From Saprospiraceae bacterium (GTDB lineage Bacteria; Bacteroidota; Bacteroidia; Chitinophagales; Saprospiraceae): 6,448 nucleotides of DNA. The DNA lies in assembly GCA_020436955.1 (NCBI GenBank), contig JAGQWW010000152.1, positions 1 through 6,448 of the forward strand, given 5' to 3'. Of this stretch, positions 1-5,431 are shown one piece after another. The notes below the pieces were generated by a model. That model was given only the letters and a program-made list of their open reading frames with translations, searched no databases and was not told the DNA's origin. Within the stretch, counting starts at the first letter, position 1, and each line of letters begins with the position of its first letter. The translations under genes and the position numbers were made by a program.

Positions 1-1
1 T

Positions 2-181
2 GAAACATGGGATATGGGATTGTCGGTAGGTGCAGGAATACAGGTTGAAAAAGTACTTTTCGACCTGCGATACACAAGAGGTTTAAGAAACATTGAAAAA
101 TCAAATCAGATAGGAGGAATTGAATTTAGCAATCCTTCTAAAAATTATAACATTCAGGCTTCTGTAGGAATATTTTTCTAA
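2..181 (+). CDS. Outer-membrane beta-barrel protein, C-terminal fragment
   Basis: The reading frame is open from the window edge to a TAA at 179-181 and gives 59 residues. They show alternating polar/hydrophobic beta-strand patterns (GLSVGAGIQVEKVLFDLRYT, then NYNIQASVGIFF) and end in phenylalanine. This is the usual end of outer-membrane barrels, where the terminal aromatic residue is part of the signal read by the BAM assembly machinery. The segment resembles the last strands of the PorT-like/OMP_b-brl families common in Bacteroidota. The start and most of the gene lie outside the window, so no specific function can be given. A barrel fragment is well supported; the exact family is inference. 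Confidence 0.75.
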   Translation, partial: ETWDMGLSVGAGIQVEKVLFDLRYTRGLRNIEKSNQIGGIEFSNPSKNYNIQASVGIFF

Positions 182-196
182 CAGTATTGTCTGAAA

Positions 197-208
197 CATT
201 TTTTAACC
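197..208 (+). promoter_or_regulatory. Shared T6AACC leader motif, copy 1 (csbD-family gene)
   Basis: CATTTTTTAACC ends 14 bases before the ATG of the CsbD-family gene. A near copy with 11 of 12 bases identical stands at 430-441, before the next gene. It may be a promoter part, an operator or an upstream AT-rich translation element. It does not match TAnnTTTG, and its function is unknown. Confidence 0.25.
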
Positions 209-222
209 AAAAAACTATTATT

Positions 223-414
223 ATGAGTGCTTTAGAAGATAAAATTAAAGGTAACTGGAACGAAATTAAAGGTAAAATCAAACAAGAATACGGTCAATTG
301 ACTGATGACGATCTTACCTATGCAGAAGGTCAGGAAGACGAATTGATCGGCCGTTTGCAAAGCAAATTAGGCAAAACCAAAGAAGAGGTAAAGGATTTTA
401 TTGATGCCATCTAA
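223..414 (+). CDS. CsbD family general stress protein
   Basis: This encodes a 63-residue, highly charged, helical protein beginning MSALEDKIKGNWNEIKGKIK. It carries the CsbD-family pattern: a KIKGNWNEIKGKIKQEYGQLTDDDL block (residues about 8-30), then YAEGQEDELIGRLQSKLGKTKEEV (about 32-55). CsbD of Bacillus subtilis is sigma-B controlled; family members are small soluble stress proteins of unknown biochemical role, and the length is normal for the family. I chose the ATG at 223 because it gives the canonical N-terminus. A TTG at 187 would add 12 unrelated residues. No Shine-Dalgarno sequence is visible, only an A-rich leader as is usual in Bacteroidota. The gene lies 41 bases after the barrel gene and 44 bases before the lipoprotein gene on the same strand, with no clear terminator between them. 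Confidence 0.9.
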   Translation: MSALEDKIKGNWNEIKGKIKQEYGQLTDDDLTYAEGQEDELIGRLQSKLGKTKEEVKDFIDAI

Positions 415-429
415 GCATCAAATTAAAGT

Positions 430-441
430 CACTTTTTAACC
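430..441 (+). promoter_or_regulatory. Shared T5AACC leader motif, copy 2 (lipoprotein gene)
   Basis: CACTTTTTAACC ends 17 bases before the ATG at 459, and an A-rich stretch follows it as in copy 1 at 197-208. The similar placement before two consecutive genes suggests shared control or recent duplication of a leader. Chance is possible in AT-rich DNA. Confidence 0.25.
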
Positions 442-458
442 TTAAAAACATCCCCAAA

Positions 459-1115
459 ATGAAATTTCCAAAGCAAATCCTATTCGCCATACCCATATTC
501 GGTATGATAACTTTCTCAGCCTGTAGCGACCAAAAGTCGAATGACGATAACGCTACAGTAGAAGTAGACGATTATACACCGGCAATAGAAAAAGTAAGGG
601 CAGGTACTTATCCATTTGAATTAACACTTGACCCTGAATTTAGTCCAGAAATGGGAAATTTTACCTATCGTTTGCCTGAGCCGGTGGTAACGCCTGAAAC
701 AGATCAGGGCAAAAATCCACAAGCCAGAATGGTTAAAAACATGCCTGATGCATATAATACGACTGAGGTAGATAAAGCCCCCGTATTTGGGAAAGACTGC
801 AACACTGCAGAAGATCCTCAAAAATGTACAAATGAAGCCATCCAATCTTACTTCTTTGATGTGATTTCTTACCCTGAAGAAGCAAAAGAAAACCATCAGG
901 AAGGATACTACAACGTTACTTTTACCCTGGATGAAAACGGAAAGGTAGGAGAAGATTTTCGCGTTGTTACCAAAGATGCTCCTTGTGATGGTTGTGCAGA
1001 GGCAGCAGTAACTGCCATAGCAGAAATGCCAGCCTGGCAGCCAGCCATCAAGGACGGCAAACCGGTTACAGTAGAATTGACCATACCTGTAAGATTTCAT
1101 TACAGGATGAAATAA
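459..1115 (+). CDS. Lipoprotein with TonB C-terminal domain
   Basis: The product has 218 residues. Residues 1-22 are a lipoprotein signal peptide: lysines at 2 and 5, a hydrophobic core, then lipobox FSAC with the lipidated Cys22. A polar linker rich in Asp, Pro and Thr follows (about 23-105). The C-terminal region (about 108-215) matches the TonB C-terminal fold as found in Bacteroidota: DVISYPEEAKENHQEGYYNV, an LDENGKV turn, the AIAEMPAWQPA motif and an ELTIPVRFHY end. Four cysteines (114, 123, 176, 179) lie in this region; the first two match a pair often seen in the family and could form a disulfide. Unlike true TonB, it has no N-terminal inner-membrane helix coupled to ExbBD, so energy transduction is doubtful. 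A periplasm-facing binding or envelope role is inference. An intrinsic terminator follows 28 bases after the stop. Confidence 0.85.
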   Translation: MKFPKQILFAIPIFGMITFSACSDQKSNDDNATVEVDDYTPAIEKVRAGTYPFELTLDPEFSPEMGNFTYRLPEPVVTPETDQGKNPQARMVKNMPDAYNTTEVDKAPVFGKDCNTAEDPQKCTNEAIQSYFFDVISYPEEAKENHQEGYYNVTFTLDENGKVGEDFRVVTKDAPCDGCAEAAVTAIAEMPAWQPAIKDGKPVTVELTIPVRFHYRMK

Positions 1116-1143
1116 AGAATTAAGTATTAAGGTGTATTAGGTT

Positions 1144-1178
1144 ACCCCGATATGACGCTTAGGTTGTATCGGGGTTTT
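1144..1178 (+). terminator. Intrinsic terminator after the lipoprotein gene
   Basis: There is a perfect 9-base-pair stem, ACCCCGATA (1144-1152) with TATCGGGGT (1167-1175). It can be extended inward by two G-U pairs, an A-T and a C-G, leaving the loop GCTTAG (1157-1162). A T tract (1175-1178) follows directly. It lies 28 bases after the stop at 1115. It covers the ATG at 1152, an in-frame upstream start for the acetyltransferase, which argues against that start. Confidence 0.8.
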
Positions 1179-1223
1179 CATTTCACCATTTTGTTCCTAC
1201 CTTTTCCCAAAATACTACAAGCA

Positions 1224-1862
1224 ATGACCGGACCTGATAAAGATGCCATCTTCCCGATGCCTGGCCAACAACGATTGTGCTTCTTAAAAAACATCATTCA
1301 AAACCCTAACATTGAGGTTGGAGATTATACCTATTACGATGACTTTGAAGATGTGCACAATTTTGAAAAAAACGTCAAATACCATTTCGATTTCATTGGT
1401 GATAAACTCATTATCGGCAAATTTTGCATGATAGCATCTGATGTTACTTTTATCATGAATGGCGGTAATCATCTTTCGGACAGTATTTCAGCCTATCCAT
1501 TTGCGATTTTTGGAAACGGGTGGGAAGGAGCCATGAAAGGTAAGTCCTATCCCTATCGTGGAGATACGATCATCGGCAATGATGTCTGGATTGGGTACAA
1601 GGCGGTGATTATGCCCGGTGTGACAATAGGTGATGGAGCCATCATTGGAACCAAATCGGTGGTGACCAAAGATGTGGCTCCATATTCGATTGTAGGTGGA
1701 AATCCGGCAAAAGAAATCAAAAAACGATTTGAAGAAAAGACCATTGAAAAACTACAAGCAATAGCATGGTGGGATTGGCCGCCGGAGCAGATTGGCAAGT
1801 ATGCACATTTGCTGGCAGGAGGTGATTTGGAGGGGTTGATTAATCTACATAGATCAAGTTAA
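1224..1862 (+). CDS. Vat/CatB-family hexapeptide O-acetyltransferase
   Basis: A 212-residue left-handed beta-helix acetyltransferase of the xenobiotic (Vat, CatB) group. Known members are trimers that move acetyl from acetyl-CoA to streptogramin A (Vat) or chloramphenicol (CatB). Visible marks are EVGDYTYYDD (31-40), KLIIGKFCMIASDVTFIMNG (61-80), the catalytic histidine in NGGNH (His83), YPFAIFGNGWE (91-101), GDTIIGNDVWIG (113-124), VIMPGVTIGDGAIIG (128-142), APYSIVGGNPAKEIKKRF (152-169) and WWDWP (182-186). The order, length and NGxNH motif closely follow VatD. I chose the ATG at 1224 because it gives the family-typical N-terminus; an in-frame ATG at 1152 lies inside the preceding terminator and adds 24 unrelated residues. 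A weak -7-like TACCTTTT sits at 1198-1205. The true substrate is unknown, and many environmental homologues need not confer resistance. The gene ends 30 bases before the convergent permease gene. Confidence 0.9.
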   Translation: MTGPDKDAIFPMPGQQRLCFLKNIIQNPNIEVGDYTYYDDFEDVHNFEKNVKYHFDFIGDKLIIGKFCMIASDVTFIMNGGNHLSDSISAYPFAIFGNGWEGAMKGKSYPYRGDTIIGNDVWIGYKAVIMPGVTIGDGAIIGTKSVVTKDVAPYSIVGGNPAKEIKKRFEEKTIEKLQAIAWWDWPPEQIGKYAHLLAGGDLEGLINLHRSS

Positions 1863-1892
1863 ACCATTAGGTTATTGAGTATCTACAGGGTA

Positions 1893-3014
1893 TTATTCCT
1901 GCCTCCTGGTTTTCTTAGAAATCAAACTACTCAACCGATATTTGTTGTCATCCCACTTTTCAAAAAAGGCATTGGGCTTTTCGCTGAGTTCATCACCAAT
2001 TAAAAAGCCCAATGGCTTGGTGACGTCGATATGGTCAAGCACAACTTTTATGATGGCCAGAATAGGCAGGGCTAAAATCATACCTGCAATACCATACATG
2101 ATTTGGCCAAAAATCAAGGAAAGAATAGCAGCAAAGGGATTAAGTTTAACACTGTTGCCCACAATTTTGGGCGTTATCAAATTACCTTCTATTGCTTGGA
2201 CTACTACAAAAAGGCCAATTACTGCCAATGGTTGCCAGGTGGTATCCGTAGTGGCCAGTGTATATAAAAATGGTAGTAGCCCACCGATTATAGTTCCGAT
2301 ATAAGGAATAACCGCTAAGAATGCCGCGAGGAAACCCCAGAAAAAAGCATAGTCGACTCCGATAATCATCAGGCCGATACTATTCAACAATCCTAATATA
2401 ATGATGACCATCAAGAGGCCGTAGAGGTACTGTTGTGTCACATGTTGAATGCCCGTCACCATGTCCTGCACATTGTCTTTTCGGTGGTCTTCTGTCTGTT
2501 GTACGATAAAATTTTTCAAACCCTTTTTATACAACAAAAAGAAAAAAGCAAAAAGAAAAGTAAGTAGCAAATTAGCGAAGAATCCTGTTGACTCAGTCAA
2601 TCCGGAAGCAAATACCCCAACAGGCTTATCGATAGAGGAAGTAAGGTTTTCAACTATAAAATCAATGCTATCCTGCTTAGACAGTTGGAATTTTTCTGCC
2701 AGCCAGCCGAATGCTTCATTTATAAGCTCCCCTCCCCTTTCGGTTACAACCGGAATTTCATCCAATGCACCTTTTAGCTGCATTCCAAACAGAAAGAAAC
2801 TAGCTAAAACAGGTACAATTACCACTAAAAATGAAACAATGATGGATAGCCAATTCGGTTTTATCCTGGGCTGAAAATAACTGTGAATGGGATTCATCAG
2901 TAAGGCAAGCATAAAGGCAAAAACAATAGGAAGCACAAATTGCTTTCCTTGAATCAGTAAAAATCCTGTTAAGACAATTACGATTAATAAATGACTGAGC
3001 TTGCGTATATCCAT
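1893..3014 (-). CDS. AI-2E/PerM family transporter
   Basis: A 373-residue polytopic inner-membrane protein of the AI-2E transporter (PerM/YdiK/TqsA) family. Hydrophobic segments lie at about 7-22, 26-41, 57-78, 148-163, 197-219, 222-253, 262-275 and 293-325. A soluble loop at about 80-145 separates the N-terminal and C-terminal membrane blocks, as is normal in this family. Signature regions are AVIPYIGTIIGGLLPF (234-249), GNLITPKIVGNSVKLNP (277-293) and the MILALPILAIIKV helix (312-324). Members have been linked to autoinducer-2 export, Na+/H+ antiport and other effluxes, so the substrate cannot be inferred here. The length is typical. A basic, cytosolic C-terminal tail (about 340-373) follows. 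The ATG at 3014 is the only good start near the first helix. The preceding gene's terminator (3080-3137) lies just upstream, so transcription is probably independent. I found no convincing TAnnTTTG in front of it. Confidence 0.92.
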   Translation of the reverse strand: MDIRKLSHLLIVIVLTGFLLIQGKQFVLPIVFAFMLALLMNPIHSYFQPRIKPNWLSIIVSFLVVIVPVLASFFLFGMQLKGALDEIPVVTERGGELINEAFGWLAEKFQLSKQDSIDFIVENLTSSIDKPVGVFASGLTESTGFFANLLLTFLFAFFFLLYKKGLKNFIVQQTEDHRKDNVQDMVTGIQHVTQQYLYGLLMVIIILGLLNSIGLMIIGVDYAFFWGFLAAFLAVIPYIGTIIGGLLPFLYTLATTDTTWQPLAVIGLFVVVQAIEGNLITPKIVGNSVKLNPFAAILSLIFGQIMYGIAGMILALPILAIIKVVLDHIDVTKPLGFLIGDELSEKPNAFFEKWDDNKYRLSSLISKKTRRQE

Positions 3015-3079
3015 CCAGTTGGTTCGTTGAGTTTTGAGCTTACAATATAGTGAACCACAAGGAAAGGAGGGAAGTTCAT

Positions 3080-3137
3080 AAAAACGGTGCGCGGTACGCG
3101 GGATGTGGTGTGCGGAGTATCCCGCATACCGCAGACC
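3080..3137 (-). terminator. Hairpin terminator of the hydrolase gene, made of heptamer repeats
   Basis: On the minus strand, directly after the TAA at 3143-3141, a large imperfect hairpin spans 3137-3086. It has 3 pairs, 2 mismatches, 6 pairs (ataccgc side with gcggtac side), a single C-A mismatch, and 7 pairs (GCGGGAT 3098-3104 with ATCCCGC 3119-3125) around a 14-base loop. One base later follows a run of five T on the minus strand (3084-3080). This is the layout of a rho-independent terminator. Confidence 0.7.
3091..3132. repeat. GC-rich degenerate heptamer array
   Basis: On the plus strand this splits cleanly into six 7-base units: gcggtac, gcgggat, gtggtgt, gcggagt, atcccgc and ataccgc. 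The last two are near reverse complements of the first two, which creates the stem of the terminator at 3080-3137. The 7-base period is the same as that of the AT-richer arrays at 4021-4109 and 4241-4336, although the unit sequence differs. Confidence 0.6.
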
Positions 3138-3140
3138 TCC

Positions 3141-3986
3141 TTAATCCATTTTCCCTTTCAAAAATTCTCTAGCTAATTGATTGGCCTGCTGAGCAGCTTC
3201 TTCGTTGTAGCGAGGGCTGGTTGGGTTGGCAAATGCATGATCCGCTTTAAAGCCTTTAACTTCCAGGTTTTTACCGGTTGCTTTGGCTAATGCTTCAAAT
3301 TTTTTCATCACATCTTCATTGATCCATTTGTCCTGATCAGCGTAGATACAAAGAATATCAGCTTTTATGGGTGCCAGGTCTTTTGCTTCTGTTACCGGCA
3401 TACCATAATACATTACACAACCATTGCCCTGGTCACCTGCAAGGATGGATGCTCTAAGGGACCATCCACCTCCAAAACACCAGCCTATGGTATAGATTTT
3501 TGCATCGGCACCTGCTCTATTTAACGCACCCTGGATGATTGCATTGGCACGTTCCTCTTTCACAGCGCCCATATATTCCTGAGCTTCTTCTCGAGTGGTC
3601 GCTACATTGCCATCATAAATATCCAGTGCCATTACTTCGACATTGCCCAATTCTTTGCTCAATCTGTCAGCCTCTCTTTTGATATGATCGTTGAGTCCCC
3701 ACCATTCATGGATAACAAACAGGTAGTTTTTGGTTGGAGCCTCACTTTTTACATAATAAGCTTGCCCATCCTTACCATCTGGCGTTGGAAAAGAAACCAT
3801 CTCTCCCATTGGATCAAATGCTATCGCTTCCGGATTTTCATGTTTATCGCGGAATTCTTGATCAGATGCAAATTTTGCCATTCCTTCTGCATCTTTCTCA
3901 TGAGAAGTCTGGTTGTTTTCAGTATTGGACTGCTGACAAGATGCCAGCATCAAGATGGATACAAATAAGTAAATGAAGTTTTTCAT
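3141..3986 (-). CDS. Dienelactone hydrolase family lipoprotein
   Basis: A 281-residue alpha/beta hydrolase. Residues 1-17 are a lipoprotein signal with lipobox LASC (Cys17), followed by a Ser/Asn/Gln/Glu-rich linker (about 18-55), so the enzyme is probably membrane-anchored outside the cytoplasm. The dienelactone hydrolase core covers about 60-280. HEWWGL (93-98) corresponds to the HExxG strand whose Glu holds the nucleophile. GWCFGG (168-173) carries the nucleophile Cys170, YADQDKW (215-221) the acid (probably Asp219), and DHAFANP (249-255) His250. The Cys-Asp-His triad is therefore complete. Family members hydrolyse cyclic esters such as dienelactone, but many are esterases with unknown substrates; nothing nearby points to aromatic degradation. 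A terminator follows the stop at once. Upstream is a 350-base repeat region with no recognisable promoter, so its transcription signal is unclear. Confidence 0.9.
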   Translation of the reverse strand: MKNFIYLFVSILMLASCQQSNTENNQTSHEKDAEGMAKFASDQEFRDKHENPEAIAFDPMGEMVSFPTPDGKDGQAYYVKSEAPTKNYLFVIHEWWGLNDHIKREADRLSKELGNVEVMALDIYDGNVATTREEAQEYMGAVKEERANAIIQGALNRAGADAKIYTIGWCFGGGWSLRASILAGDQGNGCVMYYGMPVTEAKDLAPIKADILCIYADQDKWINEDVMKKFEALAKATGKNLEVKGFKADHAFANPTSPRYNEEAAQQANQLAREFLKGKMD

Positions 3987-4020
3987 GTTTGTTCGATTTT
4001 ATGGTGAAAGTGGGTTTTTG

Positions 4021-4109
4021 GTGTTCGGGATTCGGTGTTCGGGGTTCGCTTTTCGTAATTCGTACATCGTAAACCGTAAATTCATTCGTCATCCGTCATT
4101 CGTCATTTC
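4021..4109. repeat. Degenerate 7-base tandem array, copy 1
   Basis: Twelve units, mostly of the form NNNNNCG: gtgttcg, ggattcg, gtgttcg, gggttcg, cttttcg, taattcg, tacatcg, taaaccg, a 12-base slipped unit taaattcattcg, tcatccg, tcattcg and a decayed tcatttc. CG recurs every 7 bases apart from the slip. Copy 2 lies exactly 220 bases downstream. Confidence 0.85.
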
Positions 4110-4124
4110 TTAGAACCACTTCCG

Positions 4125-4147
4125 TTGCCTTCGACAGGCTCAGGCAA
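4125..4147. repeat. Inverted hairpin element A (TCGACARGCTC loop)
   Basis: A 6-base-pair stem, TTGCCT (4125-4130) with AGGCAA (4142-4147), closes the 11-base loop TCGACAGGCTC. Its core, CCTTCGACAGGCTCAGG (4128-4144), recurs inverted at 4213-4229 with one change. From memory, very similar TTCGACAGGCTCAGG-type palindromes are scattered through many bacterial genomes, including Bacteroidota. Confidence 0.75.
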
Positions 4148-4208
4148 TTAAGATTGTAAAAGATAAATTACCAGTGATAAAATCCTTTTTAAGACCCTTT
4201 CCCATCTT

Positions 4209-4233
4209 GTTCCCTGAGCTTGTCGAAGGGAAC
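4209..4233. repeat. Inverted hairpin element B (TCGACARGCTC loop)
   Basis: A perfect 7-base-pair stem, GTTCCCT (4209-4215) with AGGGAAC (4227-4233), closes the 11-base loop GAGCTTGTCGA. Read on the minus strand, the loop is TCGACAAGCTC, one base different from element A, so A and B are in opposite orientation. In the stem a C-G pair replaces the G-C pair of element A, a compensatory change that keeps the fold. Confidence 0.75.
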
Positions 4234-4240
4234 GAAGATT

Positions 4241-4336
4241 GAGTTCGCTTTTCGGTTTTCGGAGTTCGCTATTCGTAATTCGTACATTGTAAATCGTAAA
4301 TTCATTCGTCACTCGTCACTCGTCATTCGTCATTTC
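4241..4336. repeat. Degenerate 7-base tandem array, copy 2
   Basis: Thirteen units: gagttcg, cttttcg, gttttcg, gagttcg, ctattcg, taattcg, tacattg, taaatcg, the same 12-base slipped unit taaattcattcg, tcactcg, tcactcg, tcattcg and tcatttc. It aligns with copy 1 with about 11 substitutions over 89 bases and one extra 7-base unit (tcactcg). It ends one base before the ATPase stop codon. Confidence 0.85.
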
Positions 4337-5425
4337 TCAATCAATCTCCCTACACGCTTCGTATAAATCTTTCCACTCTTTTCGATTTCTTACTACCATT
4401 TCCAAATACTCTTGCCATACTTTTTTATCCTGTACAGGGTCCTTGATTACGGCGCCGTTGATACCGGCTGCGAGGTCTTCAGCTTTCAATTTTCCGGAAC
4501 CAAAATGAGTGGCCAGCGCTTGTCCTGATTGTATAACTGAGATGGCTTCAGCTGTACTAAGTGTGCTACTTGGAGACTTTAACCTTGTTTTGCCATCAAT
4601 TGTTTTGCCGTCGCGCAATTCTCTAAATATAGTGACCAGCCTTTTGATTTCTTTTAAGGGCACTACATCTTCCGGTAGTTCCAAAGTCTTGCCTAATTTT
4701 TCCACCCTTGTTTTTACAATTTCAACTTCCTGTTCCAAACTGGATGGCAAAGGCATCACCACCGTATTGAATCGTCTGCGCAAAGCCGAGGAAAGGTCAT
4801 GTACGCCTTTGTCACGGTCATTTGCTGTAGCAATGATGTTGAAACCCCGGGCGGCTTGCACCTCTGTATTAAGTTCGGGTATCGGCAAGGTCTTTTCCGA
4901 CAACAGGGTTATTAGACTGTCCTGTACATCACTTGGAATACGGGTCAACTCTTCGACTCGAGCAATTTTCCCTTCAGCCATGGCATCCATCACAGGACTT
5001 GGTACCAATGCTTTGTCGGAAGGTCCTTCGGCAATTAGCCTTGCATAATTCCATCCATAGCGCAAAGCATCTTCTGACATGCCGGCTGTCCCTTGCACCA
5101 GTCGTTTACTATCTCCACTGATGGCAGCTGCCAGGTGTTCAGACACCCAGGTTTTGGCTGTACCCGGGATACCTACCAACAACAATGCACGGTCTGTTAC
5201 GAGGGTAGCAACCGCAATTTCCATCAATCTTTGATTGCCTATATATTTAGCTTCAATTTCAAACCCGTTTTTCAGTTTTCCACCGGTCAAATAGGTTACT
5301 ACTGCCCATGGTGACAAATGCCAATTCGGTGGTTTGGGTCTGTCATCTGCTTTGGCCAAAGCCGCTAATTCTTCAGCATATGCTTCTTCCACATGGGGAC
5401 GTAAAATCTTTCCTTCTTTATTCAT
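4337..5425 (-). CDS. MoxR-type AAA+ ATPase
   Basis: A 362-residue AAA+ protein of the MoxR branch, whose members are usually cytoplasmic ring chaperones acting with von Willebrand A proteins. After an N-terminal helical region (about 1-60) come Walker A GIPGTAKT (85-92), a conserved VQGTAGMSEDALRYGWN segment (110-126), the Walker B region GKIARVEELTRIPSDVQDSL (152-171), sensor 1 IIATAND (197-203) and the arginine-finger region SSALRRRFN (212-220). A lid and C-terminal helical region extend to 362. In Walker B the expected Asp-Glu reads Glu158-Glu159. From memory, this subgroup often sits with VWA and DUF5682-type genes; none is visible here. The ATG at 5425 is 6 bases (GCCGGC) after the stop of the TrpF-like gene, so the two are surely cotranscribed and probably translationally coupled. 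The stop directly borders repeat array 2. Confidence 0.88.
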   Translation of the reverse strand: MNKEGKILRPHVEEAYAEELAALAKADDRPKPPNWHLSPWAVVTYLTGGKLKNGFEIEAKYIGNQRLMEIAVATLVTDRALLLVGIPGTAKTWVSEHLAAAISGDSKRLVQGTAGMSEDALRYGWNYARLIAEGPSDKALVPSPVMDAMAEGKIARVEELTRIPSDVQDSLITLLSEKTLPIPELNTEVQAARGFNIIATANDRDKGVHDLSSALRRRFNTVVMPLPSSLEQEVEIVKTRVEKLGKTLELPEDVVPLKEIKRLVTIFRELRDGKTIDGKTRLKSPSSTLSTAEAISVIQSGQALATHFGSGKLKAEDLAAGINGAVIKDPVQDKKVWQEYLEMVVRNRKEWKDLYEACREID

Positions 5426-5431
5426 GCCGGC

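Larger units (their letters stand above)
3987..4336. other. Gene-free repeat region between ATPase and hydrolase genes
   Basis: These 350 bases contain no supportable gene. The order is: a leader of about 34 bases before the hydrolase ATG, heptamer array 1 (4021-4109), hairpin A (4125-4147), an AT-rich core (about 4148-4208), inverted hairpin B (4209-4233) and heptamer array 2 (4241-4336). Array 2 stops right at the ATPase stop codon (TGA, read 4339-4337). I find no TAnnTTTG on the minus strand here. The nested direct and inverted repeats resemble a small non-autonomous insertion, but no target-site duplication is obvious. Confidence 0.7.

Noticed and set aside
187..222. TTG start extending the CsbD-family protein by 12 residues
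   Set aside because: The ATG at 223 gives the family-typical N-terminus and length; the added residues are unlike CsbD.
1152..1223. N-terminal extension of the acetyltransferase from an in-frame ATG at 1152
   Set aside because: The ATG lies in the stem of a strong terminator, and the 24 added residues match nothing in the Vat/CatB family, whose N-terminus fits the ATG at 1224.
1863..1892. Bidirectional terminator between the convergent acetyltransferase and permease genes
   Set aside because: Only 4-base-pair stems without a T run are visible, such as AACC-ATTA-GGTT, too weak to call.
3015..3079. Promoter for the permease gene on the minus strand
   Set aside because: The best -7 candidate, TATATTGT, fits TAnnTTTG poorly and I found no well-spaced -33 TTG.
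4021..4336. CRISPR array
   Set aside because: The repeats are 7-base tandem units with no unique spacers of constant length, and no cas genes are present.
4509..5048. 179-residue open frame on the plus strand, antisense to the ATPase gene
   Set aside because: It is a Ser/Thr-rich shadow translation of the well-supported ATPase with no recognisable domain; the same holds for the open frames at 621-1100 (minus) and 2449-2874 (plus).
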